Counted from the stretch's first letter, positions 1-7,734 are shown. The stretch: 25,455 nucleotides of DNA from an uncultured Clostridia bacterium (GCA_947623775.1 CANQHL010000010.1:1-25455); one strand, 5' to 3'. Notes: generated by a model from the sequence alone, not told the origin. Numbers and translations are program-made.

Positions 1-517
1 CGCCCGCAAGCCCGTCAAGACCATCTGTTAAATTGACGGAGTTTGTGACTGCAACATAAAATACAACAACAAATGGAACGATAAAAAATCCAAAATCAAT
101 TTCAGCACCAAACAAATTGACCTTGCTTCCCAATTTAAAATAGGTGTAAAGTGCAATAATCAGTGACAAGCCAACTTGCCCGATTATCTTTTGATAGGGT
201 TTAAGCCCCTCATTTTTATGCCCTTTTATTTTTATAAAGTCGTCAAGAAAGCCAAGCAAGCCATACCCAAGAAATACAAGCAAAATCAAGACGGCATTAT
301 AAATTTGCCCCTCAAAAAAGAAAAAGGGAGCAATGCAAGCGGGCAAGATAAAAATCCAACCGCCCATAGTCGGCGTGCCACTTTTGCCCATATGCTTGTC
401 CACATAATGAAGTATAGTCTGCGAAATGTGAAATTTGCGACATAACACAAGAATAGGAAAACCTAAAATCACGGCAAGAAACAGCCCAATTAAAAATACA
501 AGGAAATAATTCAACAT
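1..517 (-). CDS. mraY: Phospho-N-acetylmuramoyl-pentapeptide transferase MraY (C-terminus cut by window edge)
   Basis: MraY is the integral membrane enzyme that moves phospho-MurNAc-pentapeptide from UDP onto undecaprenyl phosphate to make lipid I. I translated the minus strand by hand from ATG 517. About 172 residues are present, with a first membrane helix (MLNYFLVFLIGLFLAVILGF), the conserved GTPTMGG motif after a short basic loop, the FLDDFIK aspartate motif and NLTDGLDGLAG at the window edge; all are hallmarks of the family. An SD-like TTGGAG lies 6 bases before the ATG, and a good sigma-A promoter sits just upstream (539-567). The gene follows murE and ddl in a peptidoglycan operon, separated from murE by a hairpin array. 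The reading frame is intact as far as it can be seen. Confidence 0.95.
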   Translation of the reverse strand, partial: MLNYFLVFLIGLFLAVILGFPILVLCRKFHISQTILHYVDKHMGKSGTPTMGGWIFILPACIAPFFFFEGQIYNAVLILLVFLGYGLLGFLDDFIKIKGHKNEGLKPYQKIIGQVGLSLIIALYTYFKLGSKVNLFGAEIDFGFFIVPFVVVFYVAVTNSVNLTDGLDGLAG

Positions 518-538
518 AATAATCTCCAAGTTATTCTA

Positions 539-567
539 TGTATAAAATGAAAAAATTATTAAATCAA
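539..567 (-). promoter_or_regulatory. Sigma-A-type promoter for mraY
   Basis: On the minus strand TTGATT (562-567) and TATACA (539-544) are separated by exactly 17 bases, placing a start near 532, about 15 bases before the mraY ATG. The promoter lies between the murE-mraY hairpin array and mraY, so mraY can be transcribed even if the array stops read-through from murE. Confidence 0.55.
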
Positions 568-595
568 TTGCATAACTTGAGCCGAACTTGCAAAA

Positions 596-843
596 AAAGC
601 ATATCTTTTTTTGATATGCTTTAGGTATATTGCAGACATTCAAACAAGTTTAGCATATCTTTTTTTGATATGCTTTAGGTATATTGCAAACATTCAAACA
701 AATTTTAGCATATCTTTTTTTTGATATGCTAAATAAATTTGTAGCAATAACAAGCAGTTTTTGAGCATATCTTTTTTTTTGATATGCTTTAGATTTGTAG
801 TAAAAACAAGCAGTTTTTGAGCATATCTTTTCTCCGACATACT
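596..843. repeat. Tandem array of five hairpins between murE and mraY
   Basis: Five copies of an inverted repeat AGCATATC - T7 to T9 - GATATGCT start at 598, 652, 707, 764 and 820, giving periods of 54, 55, 57 and 56 bases. Stems reach 10-11 bp where flanks also pair (596-622; 704-733). The loop is always a poly-T tract (7, 7, 8 and 9 T on the plus strand). The fifth copy is decayed (GACATACT on its right arm, loop TTTTCTCC). Spacers come in two types: one containing AGGTATATTGCARACATTC (after copies 1 and 2) and one containing AACAAGCAGTTTTTG (before copies 4 and 5). On the minus strand the last copy is followed by TTTTTTTG, so it could act as a weak terminator or RNA-stabilising structure. 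Confidence 0.8.
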
Positions 844-878
844 TCATATATAAAAACCCATACTTGCTACAAATATCG

Positions 879-2354
879 TTATACTTTATAATGTTCGTCT
901 CCATCACCATTTTGAGAAGAATTTTGATTTTTTATAAAATTATATATTACGTCAAAATCACTATAAGGATACTTCACTCCCCCAATGTCCTGATATTTTT
1001 CACCGCCTTTCCCGGCAATAATGATTGTTTCATCATTTCTATAATGGCTGAGTGCATACTCAATTGCCTTTTTTCTATCAACTATAATTTTGCAATTGTC
1101 AAACGCCCCCTCTCTTATTTCATTTATGATGGTTGTTGGATTTTCATAACGCGGATTGTCGCTTGTGATGATAACATCATTTGCAAGAGTTGACGCAATT
1201 CTTCCCATAAGCGGTCTTTTTATTCTATCACGATTGCCGCCACACCCAAACACAACAACCACTCTTCCGGGGGCAATTTGTCTTGCTGTGGTAAGCACCT
1301 TTTCAAGCCCATCAGGGGTGTGAGCAAAATCCACAATAATGTTGGCATTGCCAAATTTTATCATATTAAATCTACCCTCAGCCGGTTTTAGGTGTTCAAT
1401 TCCGCTAAGCATATCATACTTGTTGATTTTCATACTTCGCAGCACCGAGACAACCGCCAAAATGTTTTCCACATTGTAATCCCCGACAAGCGGTGATTTA
1501 ACTTTAAATGTTTCATCACCATATTTGCACACAAACTCACTGCCCGCAATGGTTGATTTAACTCCCTCAGCCAGAAAATCACAATTTTTATCAAATCCAT
1601 ATGTGAGAATAGGCACTTCTGAATGTCTTAAAAGATAATCTGTGTATTGATCATTCTTCTTGCACACAATGCCAAGATGAACGCGTTGTGGCTGGAAAAG
1701 TTTATACTTTGCCTGTGCATATTTATCCATATTTCCGAAATAGTCAAGATGATCCTCTGTTATATTTGTGAGAACTCCTATTTCAAATTTTACGCCGTCA
1801 AGTTTGTTTAGTGCAAGAGCATGTGCCGAGGCTTCCATAACAACATATTCATCACCCGCCTCATACATCTTTGCAAAAAGACTATGCAACCTTTGAGGGT
1901 CGGGAGTTGTAAGACCAGTGTCCTCATAAGTGTTGCTGATTTTTGCACCCAGCGTTCCTATAAGCCCGACTTTATAACCCGCACTTTTTAAAACATCGGC
2001 AATGGCGGTTGTGGTTGTGGTTTTTCCATTTGTGCCTGTAACCGCAATAATACGCATTTTGTCGCATGCCCGACCGTAATAATTTTTTGACATAAGGGCA
2101 TAAGCGGAGCGTGCATTGTCAACTTTTATTATATCTTCCCCCTCACGTTCATCACTTATCACCGCACTTGCACCCGCTAGCAGTGCTTTTTCAATAAAAC
2201 GATTGGAATTGATTTTTTCGCCATTGAAAGCGATAAAAACATCACCTTTTTTCACTTTTCTATGGTCGATTACAATATTTCCGACCTTTCTCTCCAAAAC
2301 ATCGGTGCCGGGAAATTTGTAATTTACATCTTTCAATAAATCGATAACTTTCAT
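879..2354 (-). CDS. murE: UDP-MurNAc-tripeptide ligase MurE, meso-diaminopimelate type
   Basis: This cytoplasmic ATP-dependent ligase adds the third residue to UDP-MurNAc-L-Ala-D-Glu. The 491 residues match the family's normal length. The order is an N-terminal UDP-binding domain (about 1-100), the ATP P-loop GTNGKTT at 107-113, the TTPDP substrate motif near 159-163, a KYKLF segment near 226-230 with the expected carbamylated lysine, and DNPR at 409-412. DNPR is the family signature for meso-DAP rather than lysine, so the cell wall should be DAP-type. The start is fixed by AAGGAG a few bases before the ATG. It lies 42 bases after ddl in the same operon and ends just before the hairpin array that precedes mraY. 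The C-terminal tail (about 25 residues, NGDGDEHYKV at the end) is not conserved. Confidence 0.96.
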   Translation of the reverse strand: MKVIDLLKDVNYKFPGTDVLERKVGNIVIDHRKVKKGDVFIAFNGEKINSNRFIEKALLAGASAVISDEREGEDIIKVDNARSAYALMSKNYYGRACDKMRIIAVTGTNGKTTTTTAIADVLKSAGYKVGLIGTLGAKISNTYEDTGLTTPDPQRLHSLFAKMYEAGDEYVVMEASAHALALNKLDGVKFEIGVLTNITEDHLDYFGNMDKYAQAKYKLFQPQRVHLGIVCKKNDQYTDYLLRHSEVPILTYGFDKNCDFLAEGVKSTIAGSEFVCKYGDETFKVKSPLVGDYNVENILAVVSVLRSMKINKYDMLSGIEHLKPAEGRFNMIKFGNANIIVDFAHTPDGLEKVLTTARQIAPGRVVVVFGCGGNRDRIKRPLMGRIASTLANDVIITSDNPRYENPTTIINEIREGAFDNCKIIVDRKKAIEYALSHYRNDETIIIAGKGGEKYQDIGGVKYPYSDFDVIYNFIKNQNSSQNGDGDEHYKV

Positions 2355-2396
2355 TTTTTCTCCTTTTTTTAATAAAAATATGTCGATTTTGCTTAA

Positions 2397-3494
2397 TTAT
2401 TTCTTAATATTTGTGGTAAGAGTGAGATATTTCTCTATTGCCTGCGAGTTGAATTTGTAAATAAGTTTGTTTCTTTCGCTCCTTCTTTTCATTCCCTCAC
2501 GCAAAAGACAATTAATCAAGTCCCCAAAAGAAATGTCAAACATATGAAAGGAAAGCGAGCCAGGAATGGAATTGAGTTCATTGACGTACAGTTTTTCATC
2601 TTTAAGTAAAAAGTCAACACGCACAATCCCGTCACAGCCAAGTGCGGAATAGGCTTCTTTTGCCATATCCTCCACTTTTTTGCAAAAATTTTGAGACAAT
2701 TTTTTCTGTGAATTAGAATTATTTTGCAGATACTTTTCTTCAAAAGTGTAAATTTGACTTTTTGCCACTTCGATAACTTTGCTTGCTATCAACGTGGAAG
2801 AATTTTTTATAACCGCACAACAAAATTCCCTTGCATCAGACAAATATTTTTCCACCAAAACTTTGCTGTCAAATTCAAATGCGCTTTCAATCGAACGCTC
2901 CAAATCTTGTACATTTTCACATATAACAATGCCTACACTTGACCCAAGTGTCGCCGGTTTTATAATACAGGGCATGCCGATTTCAGTTTCAATATTATTC
3001 CAGATAGATTGTTTGTCTTGCACATATTTGCACTTGTCAAAATAAACACCTTTCACAGATGGAATTTGGTTGTGTTGTAAAAGGAGTTTGCAAAGTCCCT
3101 TATCCATACACAAAACACTTGACGGGCAATCGCATGAAGAATATGGTATGTCGGCAATTTCCAACGCGCCTTGCAACGAACCATCTTCGCCTCCGTGACC
3201 ATGACAACAATTCAACGCACAGTCAACATTTTGCAATTTGATTTTATTCTTTTTTATAATTGCGATTTTCCCATTTAAGAGTGAAACATCTCTTTCATTT
3301 TTGACGTTTTTTTCATAATCAAGATAGATTTTTCCATCATCTAGATTATCAGCAACAACCATTTTCCCGTCTGGTTTTATATAGATGGGAATAATGTTGT
3401 TTTCCTTAGAGATTACCTTAACAGCCTGCAAGGCGGTGATAACAGAAATATCATGTTCAACACTTTTCCCACCAAAAAATACTGCAATATCCAT
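2397..3494 (-). CDS. ddl: D-alanine--D-alanine ligase (ATP-grasp)
   Basis: Ddl joins two D-alanines to make the dipeptide that MurF adds to the peptidoglycan precursor, in the cytoplasm. Of 365 residues, the N-terminus shows FFGGKSVEHDISVITA (6-21) typical of Ddl, then HGHGGEDGSLQG (98-109), PYSS near 117-120 and a conserved MDK (130-132). The ATP-grasp core has IKPATLGSSVGI (178-189), and the C-terminal metal and substrate loop is NELNSIPGSLSFHMF. The usual form of that loop is NEINTLPG followed by a different tail; the SIPGSLSF version fits a divergent Ddl branch of Clostridia. Standard D-Ala-D-Ala activity is inferred from operon context between murF and murE; D-Ala-D-Lac or D-Ala-D-Ser specificity cannot be excluded from motifs alone. 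SD AAAGGAG precedes the ATG. Confidence 0.93.
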   Translation of the reverse strand: MDIAVFFGGKSVEHDISVITALQAVKVISKENNIIPIYIKPDGKMVVADNLDDGKIYLDYEKNVKNERDVSLLNGKIAIIKKNKIKLQNVDCALNCCHGHGGEDGSLQGALEIADIPYSSCDCPSSVLCMDKGLCKLLLQHNQIPSVKGVYFDKCKYVQDKQSIWNNIETEIGMPCIIKPATLGSSVGIVICENVQDLERSIESAFEFDSKVLVEKYLSDAREFCCAVIKNSSTLIASKVIEVAKSQIYTFEEKYLQNNSNSQKKLSQNFCKKVEDMAKEAYSALGCDGIVRVDFLLKDEKLYVNELNSIPGSLSFHMFDISFGDLINCLLREGMKRRSERNKLIYKFNSQAIEKYLTLTTNIKK

Positions 3495-3538
3495 TTTTTT
3501 ACTCCTTTTTTTGTTAAAATAATGTCGAAAATTTAAAA

Positions 3539-4951
3539 TTATTTATAATTATCAGGCAAATCATTTTCAAAAAGCACCACAGAGCCGCTTTTGACAAGCG
3601 TCTGCAACAACTCTTTTTGCTTGTGTCTATTAGATACAAAATGTATCTTTTCTCTTGGAAAATTATGCGATATCGCACCTGATAAAATTTCATTTTTATT
3701 TACATCATTCATTATTATGATATAATCCGCAACTTCGGCAATTTTGCAACCAAATTCAAAATTTGCTTTCGATTGGTCGGCTCCAAGTTCAACAAATCCC
3801 GGAGTTATCACAATCTTTTCACCCTCAAAACACTTTAAAACTTCAAGTGCTTCATTTGCTCCCACCATGTTTGAATTATACGCATCATCAATGACCACAC
3901 AATTGCCATTTTTTATAACTTCAAGCCTATGTTTTGTGGGTTGCAATTTGGATATGGCTGAAATTATATCATCATCTTTAATTCCAATCACTTTTGCAAG
4001 AGCAGATGCGGTGACAATATTATGTATGTTTATTTTTCCTAAAAGTTTAGTGTTTGCATGATAAATTTTTCCTGCAAGAGATATGTCAAATGTGCTGCCG
4101 GACTCGTTTATGTTGATATTGCTTGCATAGGCAAATGAATTTTCGCAGTTGCAAAGATATTTTTCACCTTGATAACGTTCAAAAAGACGCAAAGATGATG
4201 GGCTATCTCCATTAAACACCACACATCGCGTTTCATCATCACATAGTTCAAATTTTGTATCCTCGATATTTTGCAATGTCTTAAAGGATTCAAGATGCTG
4301 ATTTCCAATAGTTGTGATTATGGCATAATGGGGTTTTATCATATTTGCCAACACTTTTATATCGCCCTTATGCCTTGCGCCCATTTCTGCAATAAACACT
4401 TCTTGACCGTCTAGGTTTTCAAGTATAGTTTTGCAAAGTCCCATTTCGGTGTTGTAATTTTTAGGAGTGGCAAGCACTGTGTATTTCTTTTCAAGCATGC
4501 TTTTCAATATATTTTTTGTTGACGTTTTTCCATAACTTCCCGTAATTCCGATTTTTATTATTTTTTTCTTGTTTAAAATCTTGCTCGCTTTTTTCATGTA
4601 ATATTTCTTTATCAGTTCCTCAAAAGGGTGTGCAATGTAATGGCAAACAAGCAAAATCACCGGTTCAAAGAGAAAAATTATTATAATATCAAGAAAAATA
4701 AGCAAAATATTGTGAATAAAGTAAAAAATAATGAAAAAAAGTGCAAAACTTACAAGCAGGTAGATAAGCAAAAATCTTATAAGTCTTTTTGTAAATTTAA
4801 TGGAATTTTTGTTTCCATAAGGCAGATTAAGTGATAATGTGCTATTTAAAAAATCATTTGGTTTATAGCCGCATAGTTGATATAACTTGACAAACAGATA
4901 AGACCAGCATATGAACACAATTTCACATATACACATGTACAAATAAATCAT
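3539..4951 (-). CDS. murF: MurF-like Mur ligase with N-terminal membrane domain
   Basis: Probable UDP-MurNAc-tripeptide--D-Ala-D-Ala ligase. Residues 130-470 form the Mur ligase middle and C-terminal domains: P-loop GSYGKTS (138-144), the NYNTEMGLCKTIL segment, AEMGARHKGDI, GNQHLESF and DDAYNSN, all typical of MurF. The first 115 residues are unusual. They contain three strongly hydrophobic segments (about 1-22, 57-80, 82-104) instead of the soluble UDP-binding domain of normal MurF. The enzyme is therefore predicted to sit on the membrane. The ATG overlaps the TGA of the upstream hydrolase (ATGA, 4948-4951), indicating translational coupling, and ddl follows 44 bases later. It could instead be a specialised Mur ligase working beside a canonical MurF elsewhere, but the ddl-murE-mraY context favours the main MurF role. 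Confidence 0.85.
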   Translation of the reverse strand: MIYLYMCICEIVFICWSYLFVKLYQLCGYKPNDFLNSTLSLNLPYGNKNSIKFTKRLIRFLLIYLLVSFALFFIIFYFIHNILLIFLDIIIIFLFEPVILLVCHYIAHPFEELIKKYYMKKASKILNKKKIIKIGITGSYGKTSTKNILKSMLEKKYTVLATPKNYNTEMGLCKTILENLDGQEVFIAEMGARHKGDIKVLANMIKPHYAIITTIGNQHLESFKTLQNIEDTKFELCDDETRCVVFNGDSPSSLRLFERYQGEKYLCNCENSFAYASNININESGSTFDISLAGKIYHANTKLLGKINIHNIVTASALAKVIGIKDDDIISAISKLQPTKHRLEVIKNGNCVVIDDAYNSNMVGANEALEVLKCFEGEKIVITPGFVELGADQSKANFEFGCKIAEVADYIIIMNDVNKNEILSGAISHNFPREKIHFVSNRHKQKELLQTLVKSGSVVLFENDLPDNYK

Positions 4952-5679
4952 GTTTCCTCCATAAAATCTATAAAAATTGAGGCAAATTCAAGCGGGCAAT
5001 CTAGAAATGAAAAATGTGACCCATCTTTTATCAATCGCAACGTTGAATCAGGAATGAGCCGGAGAAGTTTTTTGCCCATGTAAAGAGGGGTTTCGGTGTC
5101 TTTTTTGCCCCAGACAATCAATGTTTTTGCCTTTATAGCTTTGGCATAACTTTCAAGGTGGGTGTTAACAACGCTTTTGAATGTTTTTTTCATTTCGGGC
5201 GAAAGTGCCTGATAGTCGGTAGAGCCAAAATATTTTTGTTTTAAATGCAAAAACTTGCGTGCTTTATAATTCAACGCTTTAACTTTATATGCAATTGAAT
5301 GGCGGCTTTTCATTCCGGCACTATCAATAAGTATGCACTTATGCACAAGCGTGCAATTAACAGCAGAAACAAGTATTGCAATTCGTCCGCCAAACGAGTG
5401 ACCGACCAGTGTGGCATCATGTATGTTTAATTCATCACATAAAGATATGAGCATGCCTGCATATGTATATAATGTCCACCCTTCCGGCGTCGTGCTGCTG
5501 TTGCCAAACGGCGGGAAGTCTATGGTTAAAAAGCAAATATGCGGATAAAATTTAATCAAATTTTCAAAATCTTTGCCACTTCTCCCCCACCCATGCAAAA
5601 GAATAACAGGGCTTTTTGATTGCCCATTATGGAACTGATAATAGATTTTTGCGTTTTCAAAAGAGTATATCATAACCAT
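4948..5679 (-). CDS. Alpha/beta hydrolase, first gene of the mur operon
   Basis: A 243-residue alpha/beta-hydrolase fold protein. The oxyanion segment is LLHGWGRSG near 27-35. The nucleophile elbow is GHSFGG, the acid is in VWGKKDTETP, and the histidine is in KDGSHFSFLD, so the catalytic triad is complete. There is no signal peptide and it should be cytoplasmic. The substrate is unknown; family members act as esterases, lipases or amide hydrolases. It overlaps murF by four bases (ATGA), so a link to cell-wall precursor or lipid-carrier metabolism is plausible but unproven. No Shine-Dalgarno sequence is visible before ATG 5679 or the in-frame ATG two codons later; the upstream sequence is only A/T. 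Confidence 0.88.
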   Translation of the reverse strand: MVMIYSFENAKIYYQFHNGQSKSPVILLHGWGRSGKDFENLIKFYPHICFLTIDFPPFGNSSTTPEGWTLYTYAGMLISLCDELNIHDATLVGHSFGGRIAILVSAVNCTLVHKCILIDSAGMKSRHSIAYKVKALNYKARKFLHLKQKYFGSTDYQALSPEMKKTFKSVVNTHLESYAKAIKAKTLIVWGKKDTETPLYMGKKLLRLIPDSTLRLIKDGSHFSFLDCPLEFASIFIDFMEET

Positions 5680-5826
5680 TTTTATGATTTTTTTATGAAT
5701 AAGTTGTAAAAATGTTAAAAATTTTAAAAAAATCGTTTAAAATTATTTGGTGTTTTACAAAAAACATAGTAAAATATTAATAGGTCAAAAAGGGGACCAA
5801 ATTTAAAGAAAGAAGGAGTACTTAAA

Positions 5827-6096
5827 GTGAAAATTACAGATGTTAGAGTAAGACTTAAAGACGAACAAAAATTAAAGGGAGTTGCTTCAATCACTATTGA
5901 TGAGTGCTTTGTTGTTCACGACATCAAAGTTATTGCAGGAAAAGATGGACTTTTCATCTCTATGCCAAGCAAAAAAACTGCTGACGGAGATCATAAAGAC
6001 ATTGCTCACCCAATCAACACAGAAACAAGAGAAGAAATTAAAACCGCTGTATTAGCCGCTTACGAAAAAGCTTTACAAGAAAACAAAGCGGAATAA
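5827..6096 (+). CDS. spoVG: Septation / sporulation regulator SpoVG
   Basis: SpoVG is a small site-specific DNA- and RNA-binding protein that in Bacillota affects sporulation, septation and capsule or virulence genes. The 89 residues match the family closely: MKITDVRVR at the start, then a conserved core with ITIDECFVVHDIKVI and GLFISMPSKKTADGDHKDIAHPI, and a helical C-terminus. The start is GTG, chosen because AGAAGGAG lies 8-14 bases upstream and the protein begins exactly where SpoVG proteins begin. It is monocistronic or loosely linked to the methyltransferase downstream, with a structured repeat element (6126-6338) between them. It is divergent from the mur operon and shares a 147-base AT-rich upstream region with it. 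Confidence 0.97.
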   Translation: MKITDVRVRLKDEQKLKGVASITIDECFVVHDIKVIAGKDGLFISMPSKKTADGDHKDIAHPINTETREEIKTAVLAAYEKALQENKAE

Positions 6097-6125
6097 TAAT
6101 TATACAAAGCATAAAAAACAAAAAA

Positions 6126-6338
6126 TACTTAATCTCATTAAGTACAGACTGAAGAAAAACTGCGTGACCGCAAAAATTTGACAAATTTTGCTTGCTGCGT
6201 TTACTGTAAAACACCCGAAACAGTCATTTAGGACAACTAAACTCCTGCTTCGGTACATTTTCCGAGCCTTGTCTCACTTGTTTTTATTCAGCCTGTTAAT
6301 TTGTCTACACTTTGTACTTAACTTAATCTCATTAAGTA
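6126..6338 (+). repeat. Structured insert flanked by duplicated hairpins (MITE-like or ncRNA)
   Basis: An 18-bp perfect direct repeat, itself a hairpin (ACTTAAT-CTC-ATTAAGT plus A), occurs at 6127-6144 and 6321-6338. The 176 bases between carry an imperfect 16-bp inverted repeat: CAGACTGAAGAAAAAC at 6145-6160 pairs with 6280-6295 at 14 of 16 positions. Inside lie further small hairpins: 6161-6172 (TGCG/CGCA), 6170-6191 (GCAAAA..TTT/AAATTTTGC), 6203-6224 (ACTGT/ACAGT), 6227-6241 (TTTAG/CTAAA) and 6250-6265 (TCGG/CCGA); the first two compete. The 26-bp right-end core 6287-6312 recurs at 14611-14636. No ORF is visible. This looks like a non-autonomous mobile element or a structured RNA, not random spacer. 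Confidence 0.6.
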
Positions 6339-6356
6339 TTGGTTTTATAAGTCTTA

Positions 6357-6383
6357 AAAACTAGGTTTTAATCCTAGTTTTTT
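6357..6383 (+). terminator. Rho-independent terminator upstream of the methyltransferase
   Basis: AACTAGG (6359-6365) pairs with CCTAGTT (6373-6379) around a TTTTAAT loop, and a T-run continues to 6383; flanking A and T extend the stem. It ends only 5 bases before the SD of the next gene, so it either ends spoVG transcripts or attenuates read-through into the methyltransferase. Confidence 0.7.
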
Positions 6384-6398
6384 CTTTAAGAGGTGAAA

Positions 6399-7208
6399 AT
6401 GCGTGAAATAAGAGTGGGAAAAGAAAATAATATTTTTCAACATATCATCGTTTTAAAAACAAACAGAAACAAACGCCACAAGGCCGGCGAATTTTTTGTT
6501 GAGGGAGTAAGCAACATAAACCTTGCCATCAAAAATGGCTGGGAAATCAAGCATTGGATTTATGGAGACAAAAGCAAACTTTCATCATGGGCACTCGACA
6601 AAATAGCCAGCATTAAAACACAAGAAAACTATTGTTTTGACCAGCCACTTATTGAAAAAATAAGCGGCAAAGATGATACAAGTGAATTGATGTGTGTTGT
6701 AAAAATGCAAGAAAAAAAGATTGTTTTAAGCAAACAACCATGCGTTTTAGTGTTAGACCGCCCCTCAAAAATGGGCAATCTCGGCTCAATTATAAGAAGT
6801 TGCGAGGCTTTCGGATTTGATGGGATTATAATCACTGGACACAGCGTAGACAAATATTCTCCCGAAGTTATCACCTCATCAATGGGCTCATTTTTCAGCA
6901 TACCTATTGAAACAATTGAAACCAACGATGATTTTTTAAAGCGAGTAAGCCAATTTAAATCTCAGTTCCCCGACTTACAACTTGTTGCCACATTGCTAGA
7001 TGGAGAAATCAGTATTGACAAAGTGGATTTTACAAAACCCACTATTTTGCTGATGGGCAATGAGGGCGAAGGATTAAGTAATTTTTATAGAGAAATTTGT
7101 GACATTAAAGCGAAAATAAAAATGCGTGGTGATGCCGATTCATTCAATCTAGCATGTGCCACAACAGTTTTTATGTATGAGTTGAATAGACAGCGTGATT
7201 TAACGTAA
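6399..7208 (+). CDS. TrmH/SpoU-family RNA 2'-O-methyltransferase
   Basis: A SPOUT-fold methyltransferase that uses S-adenosylmethionine to methylate the ribose of a tRNA or rRNA nucleotide. The N-terminal part (about 1-100) is an RNA-binding substrate domain (KRHKAGEFFVEGVSNI). The catalytic half shows the three knot motifs: LDRPSKMGNLGSIIRSCEAFG (motif 1, with the N and R residues), ILLMGNEGEGLS (motif 2) and MRGDADSFNLACATTVFMYE (motif 3, usually with SLNV). I place the start at ATG 6399 because AAGAGG (6388-6393) is correctly spaced from it; the alternative GTG 6393 overlaps that SD. The product is 269 residues. The target nucleotide cannot be read from the sequence; 23S rRNA (RlmB-like) or tRNA are both possible. 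Confidence 0.9.
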   Translation: MREIRVGKENNIFQHIIVLKTNRNKRHKAGEFFVEGVSNINLAIKNGWEIKHWIYGDKSKLSSWALDKIASIKTQENYCFDQPLIEKISGKDDTSELMCVVKMQEKKIVLSKQPCVLVLDRPSKMGNLGSIIRSCEAFGFDGIIITGHSVDKYSPEVITSSMGSFFSIPIETIETNDDFLKRVSQFKSQFPDLQLVATLLDGEISIDKVDFTKPTILLMGNEGEGLSNFYREICDIKAKIKMRGDADSFNLACATTVFMYELNRQRDLT

Positions 7209-7223
7209 AATGCAAGCCAAATG

Positions 7224-7692
7224 GGGAGACTTAGTCTCCATCTTTAACGAATAATCGAGCCATATGCTCGGCGGGAGACTAGTCTCCATCTTTAACGAAT
7301 AATGTGATATTTAAAAATTCATATTTCATCATCTTTTAAATCCCACTAAACGAAGTGGATAGAGGGTGCATAATGCACACAAGCCATATGCTCGGCGGGA
7401 AACTTAGTCTCCATCTTTAACGAATGATCGAGCCGTATGCTCGGCGTTTAGCGAATTTGATTGTATTTGAAACATTTGATTTCATCATCTTTTAAATCCC
7501 GCTAAACGAAGTGGATAAAGTGTGCATAATGCACACGAGCCATATGCTCGGCGGGAGACTTAGTCTCCATCTTTAACGAATGATCGAGCCATATGCTCGG
7601 CGTTTAGCGAATTTGATTGTATTTGAAGCATTTGATTTCATCATCTTTTAAATTCCGACTAAACGAAGTGAATATAGGTGCACAATGCACAA
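7224..7692. repeat. Hairpin-rich tandem repeat array, period about 155 bp
   Basis: The intergenic region between convergent genes holds about three copies of a composite unit. Each unit carries several hairpins: GGAGACT/AGTCTCC (7225-7239, 7274-7287, 7398-7412 with one mismatch, 7554-7568); CGAGC-CATAT-GCTCG (7256-7270, 7429-7443, 7536-7550, 7585-7599, and a decayed copy at 7381-7393); CCACT/AGTGG around AAACGA (near 7342-7358, 7498-7513); and GTGCAT/ATGCAC (7365-7380, 7520-7536, 7677-7690). The last type recurs at 155 and 157 bases. A longer pairing joins CGTTTAGCG (7445-7453) and CGCTAAACG (7500-7508). The first unit is shorter and variant. I see no supported ORF in the array. Confidence 0.8.
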
Positions 7693-7734
7693 TGAATAAA
7701 AAGTGCCTAAGCCATTATCACTATAAATTAAAAA

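Noticed and set aside
596..843. A CRISPR array of 23-bp palindromic repeats
   Set aside because: The intervening sequences fall into two repeated types rather than unique spacers, and loop lengths vary.
650..910. An 86-codon open frame on the minus strand through the hairpin array
   Set aside because: It is made by the tandem repeat (repeating KAYQKK and QKKRYA segments), overlaps the end of murE and has no credible SD; low-complexity by-product.
7224..7692. A CRISPR array
   Set aside because: Units are about 155 bp and internally hairpin-rich, the sequence between hairpins is itself repeated rather than unique, and there are no cas genes.
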